A stretch of DNA of 64,000 bases, taken from contig DAIDKZ010000251.1 in NCBI GenBank assembly GCA_027449745.1, positions 1 to 64,000 of the forward strand, written 5' to 3'. This document shows positions 56,324-64,000 of the stretch, in pieces (the first letter of the stretch is position 1; each line of letters starts with the position of its first letter). The stretch comes from Acetobacteraceae bacterium. GTDB taxonomy: Bacteria; Pseudomonadota; Alphaproteobacteria; Acetobacterales; Acetobacteraceae. The notes beneath the pieces are model-generated. The model worked only from the letters and a program-made list of their open reading frames with translations, did not search any database and was not told where the DNA came from. The translations under genes were made by a program, and so were the position numbers.

Positions 56324-56872
56324 CTATCCCTTGCTGTTCGCCGCGTGGGGCGCGGGGACGCTGTTGTAGAGCAGCTCGTCCTTGTTCGAGCTGCCCACGG
56401 AGTTGCCGAAATAGTAGGCCAGCACTTGCTCGGCCTTGGCGCTGAGGTAGCCGATCAGCGTCCCGGCCAGGGCGCTGTCCACGTGGGCGTAGCCGAGCAG
56501 CACGGCCGCGGTGGTGGCGACGAAGGCGACGATGAGGAAGCCGCCCATCAGAGCGGGGGTGCGGTCCTTGACCTTCTCCTCCCGCTGGCGCGCGCCCTCA
56601 ACGTCGTCGTAGCGCATCTTCACCAGCGAGATGTCGAGTTCCTTCATCTTCTCGGCGAACTGCTGGTCGGCCTGCTTCAGCGCCAGGAGCTGCTCGGGGG
56701 TCGCACTGGTGATCGCCGATGCGACCTGCTGCTCGGTGCTGTCGGGGGTGAGGCCGAGCGCGCCGATCAGGCCCCGCACGGCGACGCCAGCCAGTGGACC
56801 GCCCAGCGCGGTGGCGAGGGTCGGGGCGACGGTGGCGAGCACACTCTTTGCGCTCTCCCAGAAATCAGCCAT
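56324..56872 (-). CDS. Holin-like protein
   Basis: 182 residues. A coiled N-terminal part with conserved TPEQLLALKQADQQFAEKMK and the basic KVKDRTPALMG is followed by a hydrophobic helix (~112-135, GGFLIVAFVATTAAVLLGYA) and another (~140-165) with the usual YFGNSVGSSNKDELL end. This matches a widely found phage holin family. It forms holes to release the endolysin encoded next. Confidence 0.82.
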   Translation of the reverse strand: MADFWESAKSVLATVAPTLATALGGPLAGVAVRGLIGALGLTPDSTEQQVASAITSATPEQLLALKQADQQFAEKMKELDISLVKMRYDDVEGARQREEKVKDRTPALMGGFLIVAFVATTAAVLLGYAHVDSALAGTLIGYLSAKAEQVLAYYFGNSVGSSNKDELLYNSVPAPHAANSKG

Positions 56873-56880
56873 GGGGACAC

Positions 56881-57093
56881 CTATGTTGCGGATTGCGGTT
56901 GGCCGACACGGCAGAGCCAGTGGTCGAGCCGGTAATCGCGCGCGATCATCGGGAACTCGGCGAGGAACTCAGCGCCCTTGACCTGCCCCTGCTGCACGCA
57001 CTCGGCGAGCGACGCGGGCCGTTCGGGCACCTCGACGGTGCGGCACACGTCCGCCGTCTGAGCGCAGAACACGAGGATCAGGGTGACGATCAT
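56881..57093 (-). CDS. Small exported-type protein (70 aa)
   Basis: 70 residues with a short hydrophobic start (MIVTLILVFCAQTADVCRTV), three cysteines and a soluble rest. It lies beside the holin and endolysin genes, so a spanin-like or other lysis accessory role is possible, but no lipobox or clear pattern is present. Overlaps the portal stop by four bases. Confidence 0.55.
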   Translation of the reverse strand: MIVTLILVFCAQTADVCRTVEVPERPASLAECVQQGQVKGAEFLAEFPMIARDYRLDHWLCRVGQPQSAT

Positions 57094-58610
57094 TGCTTGC
57101 TTCCCTTGCCGTGGCCGCCCGGGCCGCCGACCGCGTTGTCCTTGACGGCGTTGTTGTTGCCACCGTCGCGGGTCATGGAGCGGCCGAGCGGGTCGCTGTT
57201 CGGCGAGATGTCGGTGGTATCGACCATCTGGTCGGTCTGGCCCTGGAAGTTGGTGCCGCTGAGCTTCGGCGCACCCGCCGGTGGCAGCCGGTTGAACAGG
57301 GTCAGGTGGGCCTCGTCATCGGTGATGATGCCGAGTGAGAGCGCCTGCAGGATGCGGGCCTGACGCACCATGAGCTGGGGTTCCAGCTCGGTGGCCGGGC
57401 GCATCTCGGCCGGCCGGAAGCTGACCTCGACCACCACCGGGAAGCCGAGCAACTGCAACGTGCAGGTGAGCGAGCGGCCGAGCACCTCGGCCACCGGCTT
57501 GTTCAGGGCGTCGGCGTTGAGGGCGAACAGGCGCGCCTCGACCGAGGCCGTGTTCACGCCGCTCTCGCCGCGGCCGAGGATGGTGCCCATGGTTTTGAGC
57601 GCCGCCTGATTCTGGGCGTTGAGCGCGTTGATGACCGGCTCGATGTTGAGCGTGAGGCCGGGTGCCTTCTCGTTGAGGATGCGCAGCTTCACCGAGTCCG
57701 AGTGGACCAGCGCCTGATCGGGCGCGATGTTGATGAAGGACTGCTGAATCTCGCCGATGCGGGCGTTCAGCCACATCCGGAGCGCGTCAGGATCGGCGCG
57801 GATGTTGGCTGGTGCGGCGTTGGACAGCACGCTCTCCATCACCTCCGCCTCGATGCGCGGCATCCCCGTCACCTGCATGATCCGGAACAGGTCGTTGATC
57901 GCCTGCTGGCGGGAGACGATGGTGTTGATGGCGGCGACGAAGGGCGAATATGAATAGACATTCAGCGGCGTCGTGCGGTGGTAGGCGAAGAAGAAGGTCG
58001 GGATGTCGAGGTCGATCGGCAGCCCCAGCCCGTAGGCGAACTGGATCGGCTTGTAGTAGCCGGGGATGTTCTCCAGCCAGCGCACGCTGATCGGGTCCAC
58101 CTGCCGGAACTCAGTCGGCACCAGATGCGTGTCCGTGACCACTTCCAGGGCGCAGGCGCCGCGCAGGAGGAGCATGTAGCGCAGGGTCTCGGCGGTGACG
58201 CGGAACGAGGTCCGGCGCTCATACCCGTCGCGCAGGTCGAACTGGTGGCCGAGATTGGCGCGGACCTGCTCGTAGGCGCGGTAGGCGTCCGCATTGTAGG
58301 TGCCGTCTACGATGTTCTTGATCGAGATGACCGGCTCGGTGTCGGCCACGGTGAGGAAGGCGTTCAGCGCCGCCGACACGTCGGGGTCATGCGTGAACAT
58401 GACCTCCATGATCGACGGACTGGTGTAGGCCGTCCGCTGCGCCGTGATGTCGATCAGGTGGTCGCGGTAGGACGGCAGCGGACGCCATGCACCCGGCGGC
58501 ACCATCCACCATGTCGGCGTGAGGGCGATGCCCTCGCCAACCTTGCGGGCGGGCTTCACCAACTCCAGAGCACGCTGAAGAAAGTTCTTCGAAGGTGCCT
58601 TAGCTGCCAT
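57090..58610 (-). CDS. Portal protein
   Basis: 506 residues. Typical portal features: helical wing (YRDHLIDITAQRTAYTSPSI), the long middle (SYSPFVAAINTIVSRQQAIN, DLFRIMQVTGMPRIEAEV), helical stem/crown regions and a disordered Gly/Asn-rich end. Following the large terminase gene directly supports it. It makes the dodecameric DNA entry channel. No clear ribosome-binding site is seen ahead of the ATG (GTAGCGGCGAACG). Confidence 0.88.
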   Translation of the reverse strand: MAAKAPSKNFLQRALELVKPARKVGEGIALTPTWWMVPPGAWRPLPSYRDHLIDITAQRTAYTSPSIMEVMFTHDPDVSAALNAFLTVADTEPVISIKNIVDGTYNADAYRAYEQVRANLGHQFDLRDGYERRTSFRVTAETLRYMLLLRGACALEVVTDTHLVPTEFRQVDPISVRWLENIPGYYKPIQFAYGLGLPIDLDIPTFFFAYHRTTPLNVYSYSPFVAAINTIVSRQQAINDLFRIMQVTGMPRIEAEVMESVLSNAAPANIRADPDALRMWLNARIGEIQQSFINIAPDQALVHSDSVKLRILNEKAPGLTLNIEPVINALNAQNQAALKTMGTILGRGESGVNTASVEARLFALNADALNKPVAEVLGRSLTCTLQLLGFPVVVEVSFRPAEMRPATELEPQLMVRQARILQALSLGIITDDEAHLTLFNRLPPAGAPKLSGTNFQGQTDQMVDTTDISPNSDPLGRSMTRDGGNNNAVKDNAVGGPGGHGKGSKQ

Positions 58611-58676
58611 CGTTCGCCGCTACACGAGCCAGTGGCGCCTGTCCATTTGCTTTAGTTAGTTTGACCTAAGGATTAC
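58611..58676. other. Gap between terminase and portal genes
   Basis: 66 bases with an A/T-rich core. On the minus strand it reads GGTCAAACTAACTAAAGCAA, sharing AACTAAAG with the gap upstream of the 55758 gene. It might be a late promoter element for portal. No hairpin or gene is obvious. Confidence 0.35.
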
Positions 58677-60404
58677 TTACGCGGCCCCACGCCGGTAGAA
58701 GCCGATCAGCCCGCGCCCCATGCCGGCCAGTGGGGAGTGCATGCCGCGGATGAAGGGGTAGATGCGGTCATCGCTTTCGCCGCTGAGCTGGTCCAGCACG
58801 CCAGGGATGCGCAGCGCGACACAGAGGAAGGTGAGGGCGTGGAAATAGTGGTCCTGGCCGGTCAGCTTGCGCCAGATGGCGGGCTGCTCCGGCGTCTCGT
58901 CGCGCACCATGTCGCGCAGGTGCGAGAGGATGATGTGCTGCTGGATGCCGAAGCCCTCGAACTGGAACTTGCGCGCGCGCACCCGCGCCGCGGCGGCGTC
59001 GATGGCGCGGGTGCGCATCCCCTGCCAGTGGGTGACGGTCTCGCGGTCGAGGCCGAAGACGGGCTTGAGGTCGGTCTGGCCCCGGAACTCGACCGGCACC
59101 ACCCGGCCCCCGCTGGCCTCCATCACCGCCTCGGCGGTCGGGGTGTAGGGATAGCGGTCGCAGGCCCCCGAGACGACGTTGTAGCGGCTGCACAGCTCGC
59201 GCATGACCTCGACGATCTCCGAGGCGCGGACCACCCGGAAGTCGAAGACGCGGACCTTGTCGTCGGGGTGAACGGTGGCGAGCACCATATGGCAGAACAG
59301 GCCGACGTCGATGCCGACGAAGACCGGGGTGCGGGCATCGACCTGCGGCATCGCCGGGTTGCCGAGGCAGGCCCTGATCTGCTCCTCGGTGAGGCGGGCG
59401 TGCTCCTCGGTGTAGGGCTGCCCGAGGACGGTGTTATACCAGCCGCGCAGGAAGTTGCGGCGCTTGTATTGGAGCAGCTCGGTGACGATGTGCGCCACGT
59501 CGATGCGCCCCGAGGTGAAGGGCAGCACCCGGTAGCCGCGGGCATGCGTGCGCGAGGGGTAGGTCGCCACCCACTCGCGGGAGGGGCTGTCGAGGTCGAG
59601 CGGGGCGCCGCACTGCTCGCACACGACCAGGGCGGCCGAGAGGTCCATGCGCCCGGCCAGGGCAGTGTCGATCTCGTCGAGCGCGACGCTGTCGCTGAGC
59701 CCGGGGATTTTCACCCAGCGATGGTCCCATTGCGGGAGCTGCCAGTGGGTGCAGGCGCTGCAGCGGCACAGGTATTCCCGCTGATCCCCGGCCTGGAAGC
59801 CGCCGTCGATGCCGACGCCGGTCCAGGTCGGGGTCGAGAAGCGCTGCTTGATGCGCATGGTGCTGTTCTGCAACCGCGACGAGAACAGGGCGACGACGCG
59901 GCTGTCGCTGAGATCGACCTCATCGACGAAGACGAAGTCGGCGCTGATCGAGGTCGCGCTGCCCTCGGTGGCGTTGACCACGTGCAGGAACGAGCGGCCG
60001 AACTGCATGGTCTCCATCGAGCGCACGGCGTCGGTGTTGTCCGGCCCGCGGAAGACCGGGTTTTCCTGGATCAGCGGCTTGATGCGGGTCTGTGAGAAGC
60101 GGCGATACATGCGCTCGTTGGGCAGCGAGAAGATACCGGTGATGCCCTGGTTGCGGACCAGAAGGGCGAGCGCCTTGCGCTGCTGAATCTCGCTGAGGCC
60201 GACCTGCGAGATTTTCATCACGTCCATCTCGGGATGGAGATCGTTGGCGATCGCCTCCTGGAAGCGGTAGCCGTCGAACGAGAACCGGCGCCCCTTGTGG
60301 ACGGTGTTGGCACAGAGCCATTGGCCGGTGGTCATTGAGGTGGATTCGATCGCGTAGCGGTTGCGCAGGACCGTCGTGAGGTCGGTCAGGTGTTGGTTGC
60401 GCAT
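58677..60404 (-). CDS. terL: Terminase large subunit, GpA type
   Basis: 575 residues from ATG 60404. Lambda GpA-type ATPase: Walker A-like KISQVGLSE at 64-72 (the usual form is KxxQVGxTE), Walker B VFVDEVDL at 159-165, two zinc knuckles (CRCSAC near 211; CEQCG near 265), and a nuclease domain (FVGIDVGLFCHM, ~367). It translocates DNA into proheads using ATP and cuts concatemers. The matching small subunit is not obvious on this strand; the divergent gene at 60505 is a candidate. Confidence 0.9.
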   Translation of the reverse strand: MRNQHLTDLTTVLRNRYAIESTSMTTGQWLCANTVHKGRRFSFDGYRFQEAIANDLHPEMDVMKISQVGLSEIQQRKALALLVRNQGITGIFSLPNERMYRRFSQTRIKPLIQENPVFRGPDNTDAVRSMETMQFGRSFLHVVNATEGSATSISADFVFVDEVDLSDSRVVALFSSRLQNSTMRIKQRFSTPTWTGVGIDGGFQAGDQREYLCRCSACTHWQLPQWDHRWVKIPGLSDSVALDEIDTALAGRMDLSAALVVCEQCGAPLDLDSPSREWVATYPSRTHARGYRVLPFTSGRIDVAHIVTELLQYKRRNFLRGWYNTVLGQPYTEEHARLTEEQIRACLGNPAMPQVDARTPVFVGIDVGLFCHMVLATVHPDDKVRVFDFRVVRASEIVEVMRELCSRYNVVSGACDRYPYTPTAEAVMEASGGRVVPVEFRGQTDLKPVFGLDRETVTHWQGMRTRAIDAAAARVRARKFQFEGFGIQQHIILSHLRDMVRDETPEQPAIWRKLTGQDHYFHALTFLCVALRIPGVLDQLSGESDDRIYPFIRGMHSPLAGMGRGLIGFYRRGAA

Positions 60405-60504
60405 AAGTATTCCCAAAGAGGTGCATCGACCGCCTGCAGCCTTGATATAGGGAGGCTGACAATGCAAGGCTGGATGTTGCCGCTCCTCTCACATGGGATT
60501 TGTT
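60405..60504. promoter_or_regulatory. Divergent promoter region
   Basis: The 100 bases between the leftward terminase gene and the rightward 60505 gene must hold promoters for both. CAGCCTT and AAGGCTG form an inverted pair (about 60437-60472), with AGGCTG repeated between them (TATAGGGAGGCTGAC). These are candidate operator half-sites. No canonical promoter pair is convincing. Confidence 0.45.
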
Positions 60505-61068
60505 ATGTCGAACTATTACCCGGAGATCGAGCTGGGCGCGCTGCTCGTGGCCGAGGCCATCCTCGCCGGCGACGCCAATGATCCGCTCTACCTCGACCGC
60601 CGCGGCTGTCCCTATGACGAGGCGACCAAGCAGCAGGTCCGGGAGTTCCTCGTCGCCGTGCGGCCCGGCGACGGGGACGGCCCGCGGGGCGGCGTCAGCA
60701 GCCCGCCGGAGGCGGTGCGGCCGGCCGCGGTGATGAGTGCGACCGACCGCTTCGGGGCGCTCGACGGCGAGCTGACGCGCCTGTTTGATGAACTCAACAA
60801 TTATTCCCGGCGCATCGACATCTCTGACACTAAAGAACGCTTGCAGTATTACCGAACGGCCACGTCGCTGCTAGACAAGCTGACATCGCTTTCGGAGAGG
60901 ATTCATAACGTGCGGTCGGTGTCGATGTTCCATACCAGGGTGCTCGCCGTGTTCGATGAAATCCTGACGCCCGATCAGCGCACGGTGGCGATGGAGAAGC
61001 TCGAACAGCCGCTCGAACCGCCGCGCCTCCCGGCGGCGAGCGAGGTCGATCTGCTCGACGCCGAGTAA
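60505..61068 (+). CDS. Hypothetical protein, small terminase candidate
   Basis: 187 residues from ATG 60505 (12 bases after an alternative ATG). A predicted helical C-terminal half (TRLFDELNNYSRRIDISDTK; ERLQYYRTATSLLDKLTSLS) with a final acidic tail. Length, helical character and neighbouring terminase resemble a small terminase (DNA-recognition) subunit, but it is divergently transcribed and I see no helix-turn-helix. It may instead belong to the primase-helicase operon. Confidence 0.5.
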   Translation: MSNYYPEIELGALLVAEAILAGDANDPLYLDRRGCPYDEATKQQVREFLVAVRPGDGDGPRGGVSSPPEAVRPAAVMSATDRFGALDGELTRLFDELNNYSRRIDISDTKERLQYYRTATSLLDKLTSLSERIHNVRSVSMFHTRVLAVFDEILTPDQRTVAMEKLEQPLEPPRLPAASEVDLLDAE

Positions 61069-61074
61069 GCCGCC

Positions 61075-63585
61075 ATGGGCATTTTCTCCGACCACGCGCC
61101 GCGCTACTGGGCGGCTGGCCTGCAGGCGATTCCGCTCGTGCCGGGGTTCAAGCGCCCGGCGGTCGAGGGCTGGCCGACCTATGGCCGGGTGGTCGTGCCC
61201 GAGATCGTCCAGCAGCGGTGGCTCGCCGACTTCCCGGACGGCAACATCGGGCTTGCCCTCGGCCCGGCCTCCGACATCTGCGTGCTCGACATCGACAGCA
61301 CGCGCCCCGAGGTCATCAACCGCATCGAGTCCATCCTGCCGCCATCGCCCTGGCACCGGGTCGGGGCCAAGGGCAAGATGCTGGCCTACCGATGGACCGA
61401 CTTCAAAACCTTCCGCATCAAGGAAAATGCCGGAGGGATGCTGGTCGAGGCGCTCAACACCGGCACGCAGTGTGTGTTGCCGCCCAGCATTCACCCTGAC
61501 ACCAAGCTGCCCTACGTCGCCAACACTGACCTGTTCGATCCCGTCGTGCTCGGTCAGTTGATGATCCTGCCGCCGGACGTCGAGGAGATGCTCCGGGCGG
61601 CGCTGGCCGAGTTCGGCGTCAAGCTGCGCATCAGCGGCCACAGCCGCATCACCGAGTATGTGCCGGCCGGCGAGCGCGACGTGACGATGGTTTCGCGCGC
61701 CGGCCTGTTCGCCGCCGACGTGGTCCGCGGCGCGCGCACGTTCCTGGAAGCGGCGGAGCAGTTGCGGGCGTGGAACGCCGACTTCGTCGAGCACGTGGTC
61801 GGTGATCCGCTCGACATCGACAAGGGCATCGCCAAGATCGCCGAGTTCGTGCTGCGGGACGTCCGTGGCCCCAACAGGCGGTTGCTGAGGACCGGCTGGG
61901 ACCATGGGCTGACGCCGGCGGAGAAGGCCGCGTGGGGCCTCGACACGATCGGCAAGGACGATCAGCTCTGGTCCTATCAGGACATCTGTGCCTTCGTGCG
62001 CGTCACCATCGAGACCCATGCCCTGCATTCGCAGGGCCGCCGCGACGGCATCACCGAGGCGCTTCGCATGGTCCGCGCGGCGCGGTTTCAGCCGATGGAT
62101 GAGGAGGCGATCCTCAAATACATCGCCGCGCTGGCGGGGGCGGGCAACACCGTCGGCGTCCTGCGCAAGCAGATCAAGGCGTTCGACCGCACCGACGCGG
62201 TCACGCCACCGCTGTTCCCTGAGAACCACGCCGCGATCGCCCAACTGATCCTGCCGATTCTGAGCCAGGGGACGCAGCTTTGTGGCTGGGAGGGCCGGGT
62301 GTGGCGCTGGTCCGGTTCGCATTGGCGCGAGCTGACGCTGGACGTGATCAAGGACGCCGTGCGGCATCACTATGGCGATGCGCCGACCTCGCGCACGAGC
62401 GCGCAGTATGATGGTGTGACACGGACAGTGGTCGAGGAGATCACGCGCGAGAAGCACGGCGACGGCCTGGAGGCCAATCCGTGGATGAGGCCGCTGGAGA
62501 ACCGGGTCGGCATCAATTTTGCCAATGGGTTCCTGGACGATGAGATGGTGCTGCATCCGCACAACCCGGAGTTCGGCGCGACCACCCTGATGCCATATCG
62601 CTACGCTCCGATCGAGGGCGCACCGCCGACGCAGTTCCTCAAGTTCCTCGAAAGCTGCTGGGGTGAGGACGAGGACTACGTCGAGAAATCCACCGCGCTC
62701 GCCGAGGCGATCGCGGTCACGATGTTCGGCCTCGCGCCCACGTTCCAGCGGGCGCTCTGTCTCCATGGCCAGGGGAGCACAGGCAAGTCCCAGCTCCTGA
62801 CGATCGTGGAGCGGTTGTTGCCGGACGATGTCCGCTGCGCCGTGCCGCCGTCGTCGCTGAACGACAGGTTCATGGGCGCGGAAATGCTCGGCAAGTTGTT
62901 GAATATCTGTAACGAGTTGGATGCGAACAAGAAAATCCCGGACGCCATGTTCAAGAAAATGGTCGTTGGGGATGAGATGACGGTGCAGCGGAAGTATCAG
63001 GCTCCGTTCGCGTTCTTTCCCCGGTGTGCCCACTGGTTCGCCACCAACCACATTCCGCGCACGGATGACACCTCGGATGGCTTTTCCAGGCGGTGGCTGT
63101 TCCTTACATTCAACCGGGTGTTCCGAGGGGCTGAGCGGGTGCTCAACCTTGGCGAGCGGATCGTGCAGGACGAGCGGGAGGGAATCGTCACATGGGCGCT
63201 CGGCGCCTTCCTGGCCTTAAAGGAACGACGCGAATTCACCCTTCCGAAATCCCACTCGGAGCTGGAAGGGGAGATGCGCAATATCAATCAAAGCGTGCGC
63301 TGGTTTCTGCTGGATTCGGGGGTGGTCAACACGTCCAAAATGGGCGGGGTATCGACCGATGCGCCCGTCTCGGAGATGGCGCTATACAACGCCTACTGCG
63401 CTTTTATGAGCGAGGCGGGGGCTGCCCGGGTTGTTTTGTTGACTACCTTTCGGGAGCAGATGCGCGGGCTTGGATATACCCTCGGCTTTCGACTGGTAGT
63501 ATCGACGCTACCCTCCGGTATCCGGGACTATTCCTATGCCGGGATCACACTTGCAAGGGACGGGCCGGCCAGAAGGCGAGCATAG
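61075..63585 (+). CDS. Primase-polymerase / SF3 helicase
   Basis: 836 residues. N-terminal prim-pol (bifunctional primase/polymerase) domain: PLVPGFKRPAVEGW (~21-34), NIGLALGPASDICVLDID with the catalytic Asp72 and Asp74, and a distal His (PPSIHPDT). The middle (~200-370) is a linker with a possible PriCT-like region. The C-terminal D5/SF3 helicase has Walker A HGQGSTGKSQ near 564-573, ICNELD (~613), FATNHIPRT (~657) sensor-like and SRRWLFLTF arginine finger. It is the phage initiator-type primase-helicase that works with the family A polymerase. Confidence 0.92.
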   Translation: MGIFSDHAPRYWAAGLQAIPLVPGFKRPAVEGWPTYGRVVVPEIVQQRWLADFPDGNIGLALGPASDICVLDIDSTRPEVINRIESILPPSPWHRVGAKGKMLAYRWTDFKTFRIKENAGGMLVEALNTGTQCVLPPSIHPDTKLPYVANTDLFDPVVLGQLMILPPDVEEMLRAALAEFGVKLRISGHSRITEYVPAGERDVTMVSRAGLFAADVVRGARTFLEAAEQLRAWNADFVEHVVGDPLDIDKGIAKIAEFVLRDVRGPNRRLLRTGWDHGLTPAEKAAWGLDTIGKDDQLWSYQDICAFVRVTIETHALHSQGRRDGITEALRMVRAARFQPMDEEAILKYIAALAGAGNTVGVLRKQIKAFDRTDAVTPPLFPENHAAIAQLILPILSQGTQLCGWEGRVWRWSGSHWRELTLDVIKDAVRHHYGDAPTSRTSAQYDGVTRTVVEEITREKHGDGLEANPWMRPLENRVGINFANGFLDDEMVLHPHNPEFGATTLMPYRYAPIEGAPPTQFLKFLESCWGEDEDYVEKSTALAEAIAVTMFGLAPTFQRALCLHGQGSTGKSQLLTIVERLLPDDVRCAVPPSSLNDRFMGAEMLGKLLNICNELDANKKIPDAMFKKMVVGDEMTVQRKYQAPFAFFPRCAHWFATNHIPRTDDTSDGFSRRWLFLTFNRVFRGAERVLNLGERIVQDEREGIVTWALGAFLALKERREFTLPKSHSELEGEMRNINQSVRWFLLDSGVVNTSKMGGVSTDAPVSEMALYNAYCAFMSEAGAARVVLLTTFREQMRGLGYTLGFRLVVSTLPSGIRDYSYAGITLARDGPARRRA

Positions 63586-63643
63586 ACCTCGATCGCGGGG
63601 GTGTGTCTCTGCTGGTGGGTTCGATGCGGGAAGGGAAACTGCA

Positions 63644-63928
63644 ATGAAGCGCAAGTCGAGAGAGCCGCTGTTCACCGTCCACAGGCTGATGCGGGAGGGG
63701 ATATGCCAGTGTCCGGTGTGCGGGCTCGTGGATGAGCTGGAGCAGTGGCGCCAGGGGTGCGATGGGCGTGGCGTGGCGCCGAAGGATGTCGGGGGTGCGC
63801 TGATGAATGCGGCGGCGCTGCTGATGGTCAGGGAGGTCGGGCCGGAGGGCGCGGCGGGGCTGCTGCGCCGGTTCGCGACGGCGGTGGGGGAGTCGCCCGA
63901 CATAGAAAGGCTGAAGTGGAGAATGTAA
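63644..63928 (+). CDS. Small protein with CxxC (94 aa)
   Basis: 94 residues from ATG 63644 with CGGGAAGGGAA before it. One CPVC group (~20) and a second Cys (~37) suggest a possible metal-binding site; the rest is helical, rich in Ala and Gly. Not recognised. It follows the primase-helicase and may be co-transcribed with it. Confidence 0.6.
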   Translation: MKRKSREPLFTVHRLMREGICQCPVCGLVDELEQWRQGCDGRGVAPKDVGGALMNAAALLMVREVGPEGAAGLLRRFATAVGESPDIERLKWRM

Positions 63929-64000
63929 CGGGTTCGTAACGACTAAGAAAATGAAAAATTGAATCGACCCAGAGAGGGGGGAATCGGACACAACTGCCCG
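63929..64000. other. Right-edge non-coding stretch
   Basis: The last 72 bases contain an A/T-rich patch (AAGAAAATGAAAAATTGAAT) then a G-run. No gene or hairpin is evident before the window ends. It could be the start of a regulatory region. Confidence 0.3.

Overview
The window looks like most of the genome of a tailed double-stranded DNA phage with a long flexible (siphovirus, lambda-like) tail, infecting a high-GC Gram-negative bacterium. Evidence: a GpA-type large terminase, portal, protease/scaffold and capsid genes, followed by a lambda-ordered tail operon (tube, G/GT frameshift chaperone, tape measure, M-, L-, K- and I-like proteins, a 1674-residue J-like tip). Base composition is roughly two-thirds G+C by eye. 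No integrase, repressor/cro pair or tRNA was recognised. The host is not identifiable. One gene carries a PEP-CTERM sorting signal, which only makes sense in a Gram-negative host with an exosortase. A truncated gene at the left edge shows the window does not start at a natural end.

Layout. (1) 1-3.2 kb, + strand: end of an unseen gene, two strong hairpins, a DUF3150-like protein, two small unknowns and a metallopeptidase-like/VWA protein, together resembling a MoxR-VWA module. (2) 3.2-8.1 kb, +: seven tandem paralogous genes, one frameshifted, sharing a C-terminal domain that I cannot assign to any family. Their terminal codons also supply the ribosome-binding site of the next gene. (3) 8.1-13.3 kb, +: small accessory genes, including a ParB-like protein, a collagen-repeat/PEP-CTERM protein, a DUF4116-like protein and a DNA-binding regulator preceded by a 15-bp inverted repeat. 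(4) 13.3-27.9 kb, +: DNA and nucleotide metabolism: dCMP deaminase, SF2 helicase, zinc-ribbon proteins, FEN-like nuclease, family A DNA polymerase, RecU-like resolvase, DEDDh exonuclease, SbcD/SbcC pair, adenine methyltransferase, MazG, HAD phosphatase and a second nucleotide pyrophosphohydrolase-like protein, closed by a terminator. (5) 60.4-27.9 kb, - strand: terminase, portal, holin and endolysin, a terminator, then minor structural genes with an embedded OmpR-type winged-helix protein, a LamG/repeat fibre, protease-scaffold, capsid, connectors and the tail. (6) 60.5-63.9 kb, +, divergent from the terminase: a small-terminase candidate, a primase-polymerase/SF3 helicase and a small CxxC protein.

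How it fits together. The phage brings its own replisome (prim-pol/helicase, PolA, FEN, SF2 helicase), recombination set (SbcCD, resolvase, exonuclease) and nucleotide-pool enzymes. The replication and late blocks converge at about 27.9 kb. The late block also holds the lysis genes, unusually placed between portal and capsid genes. Accessory surprises are the paralog array, the PEP-CTERM collagen protein, a TnpB remnant wedged in the tail operon, and the winged-helix protein among structural genes. All family names come from reading motifs by eye; no database search was possible.
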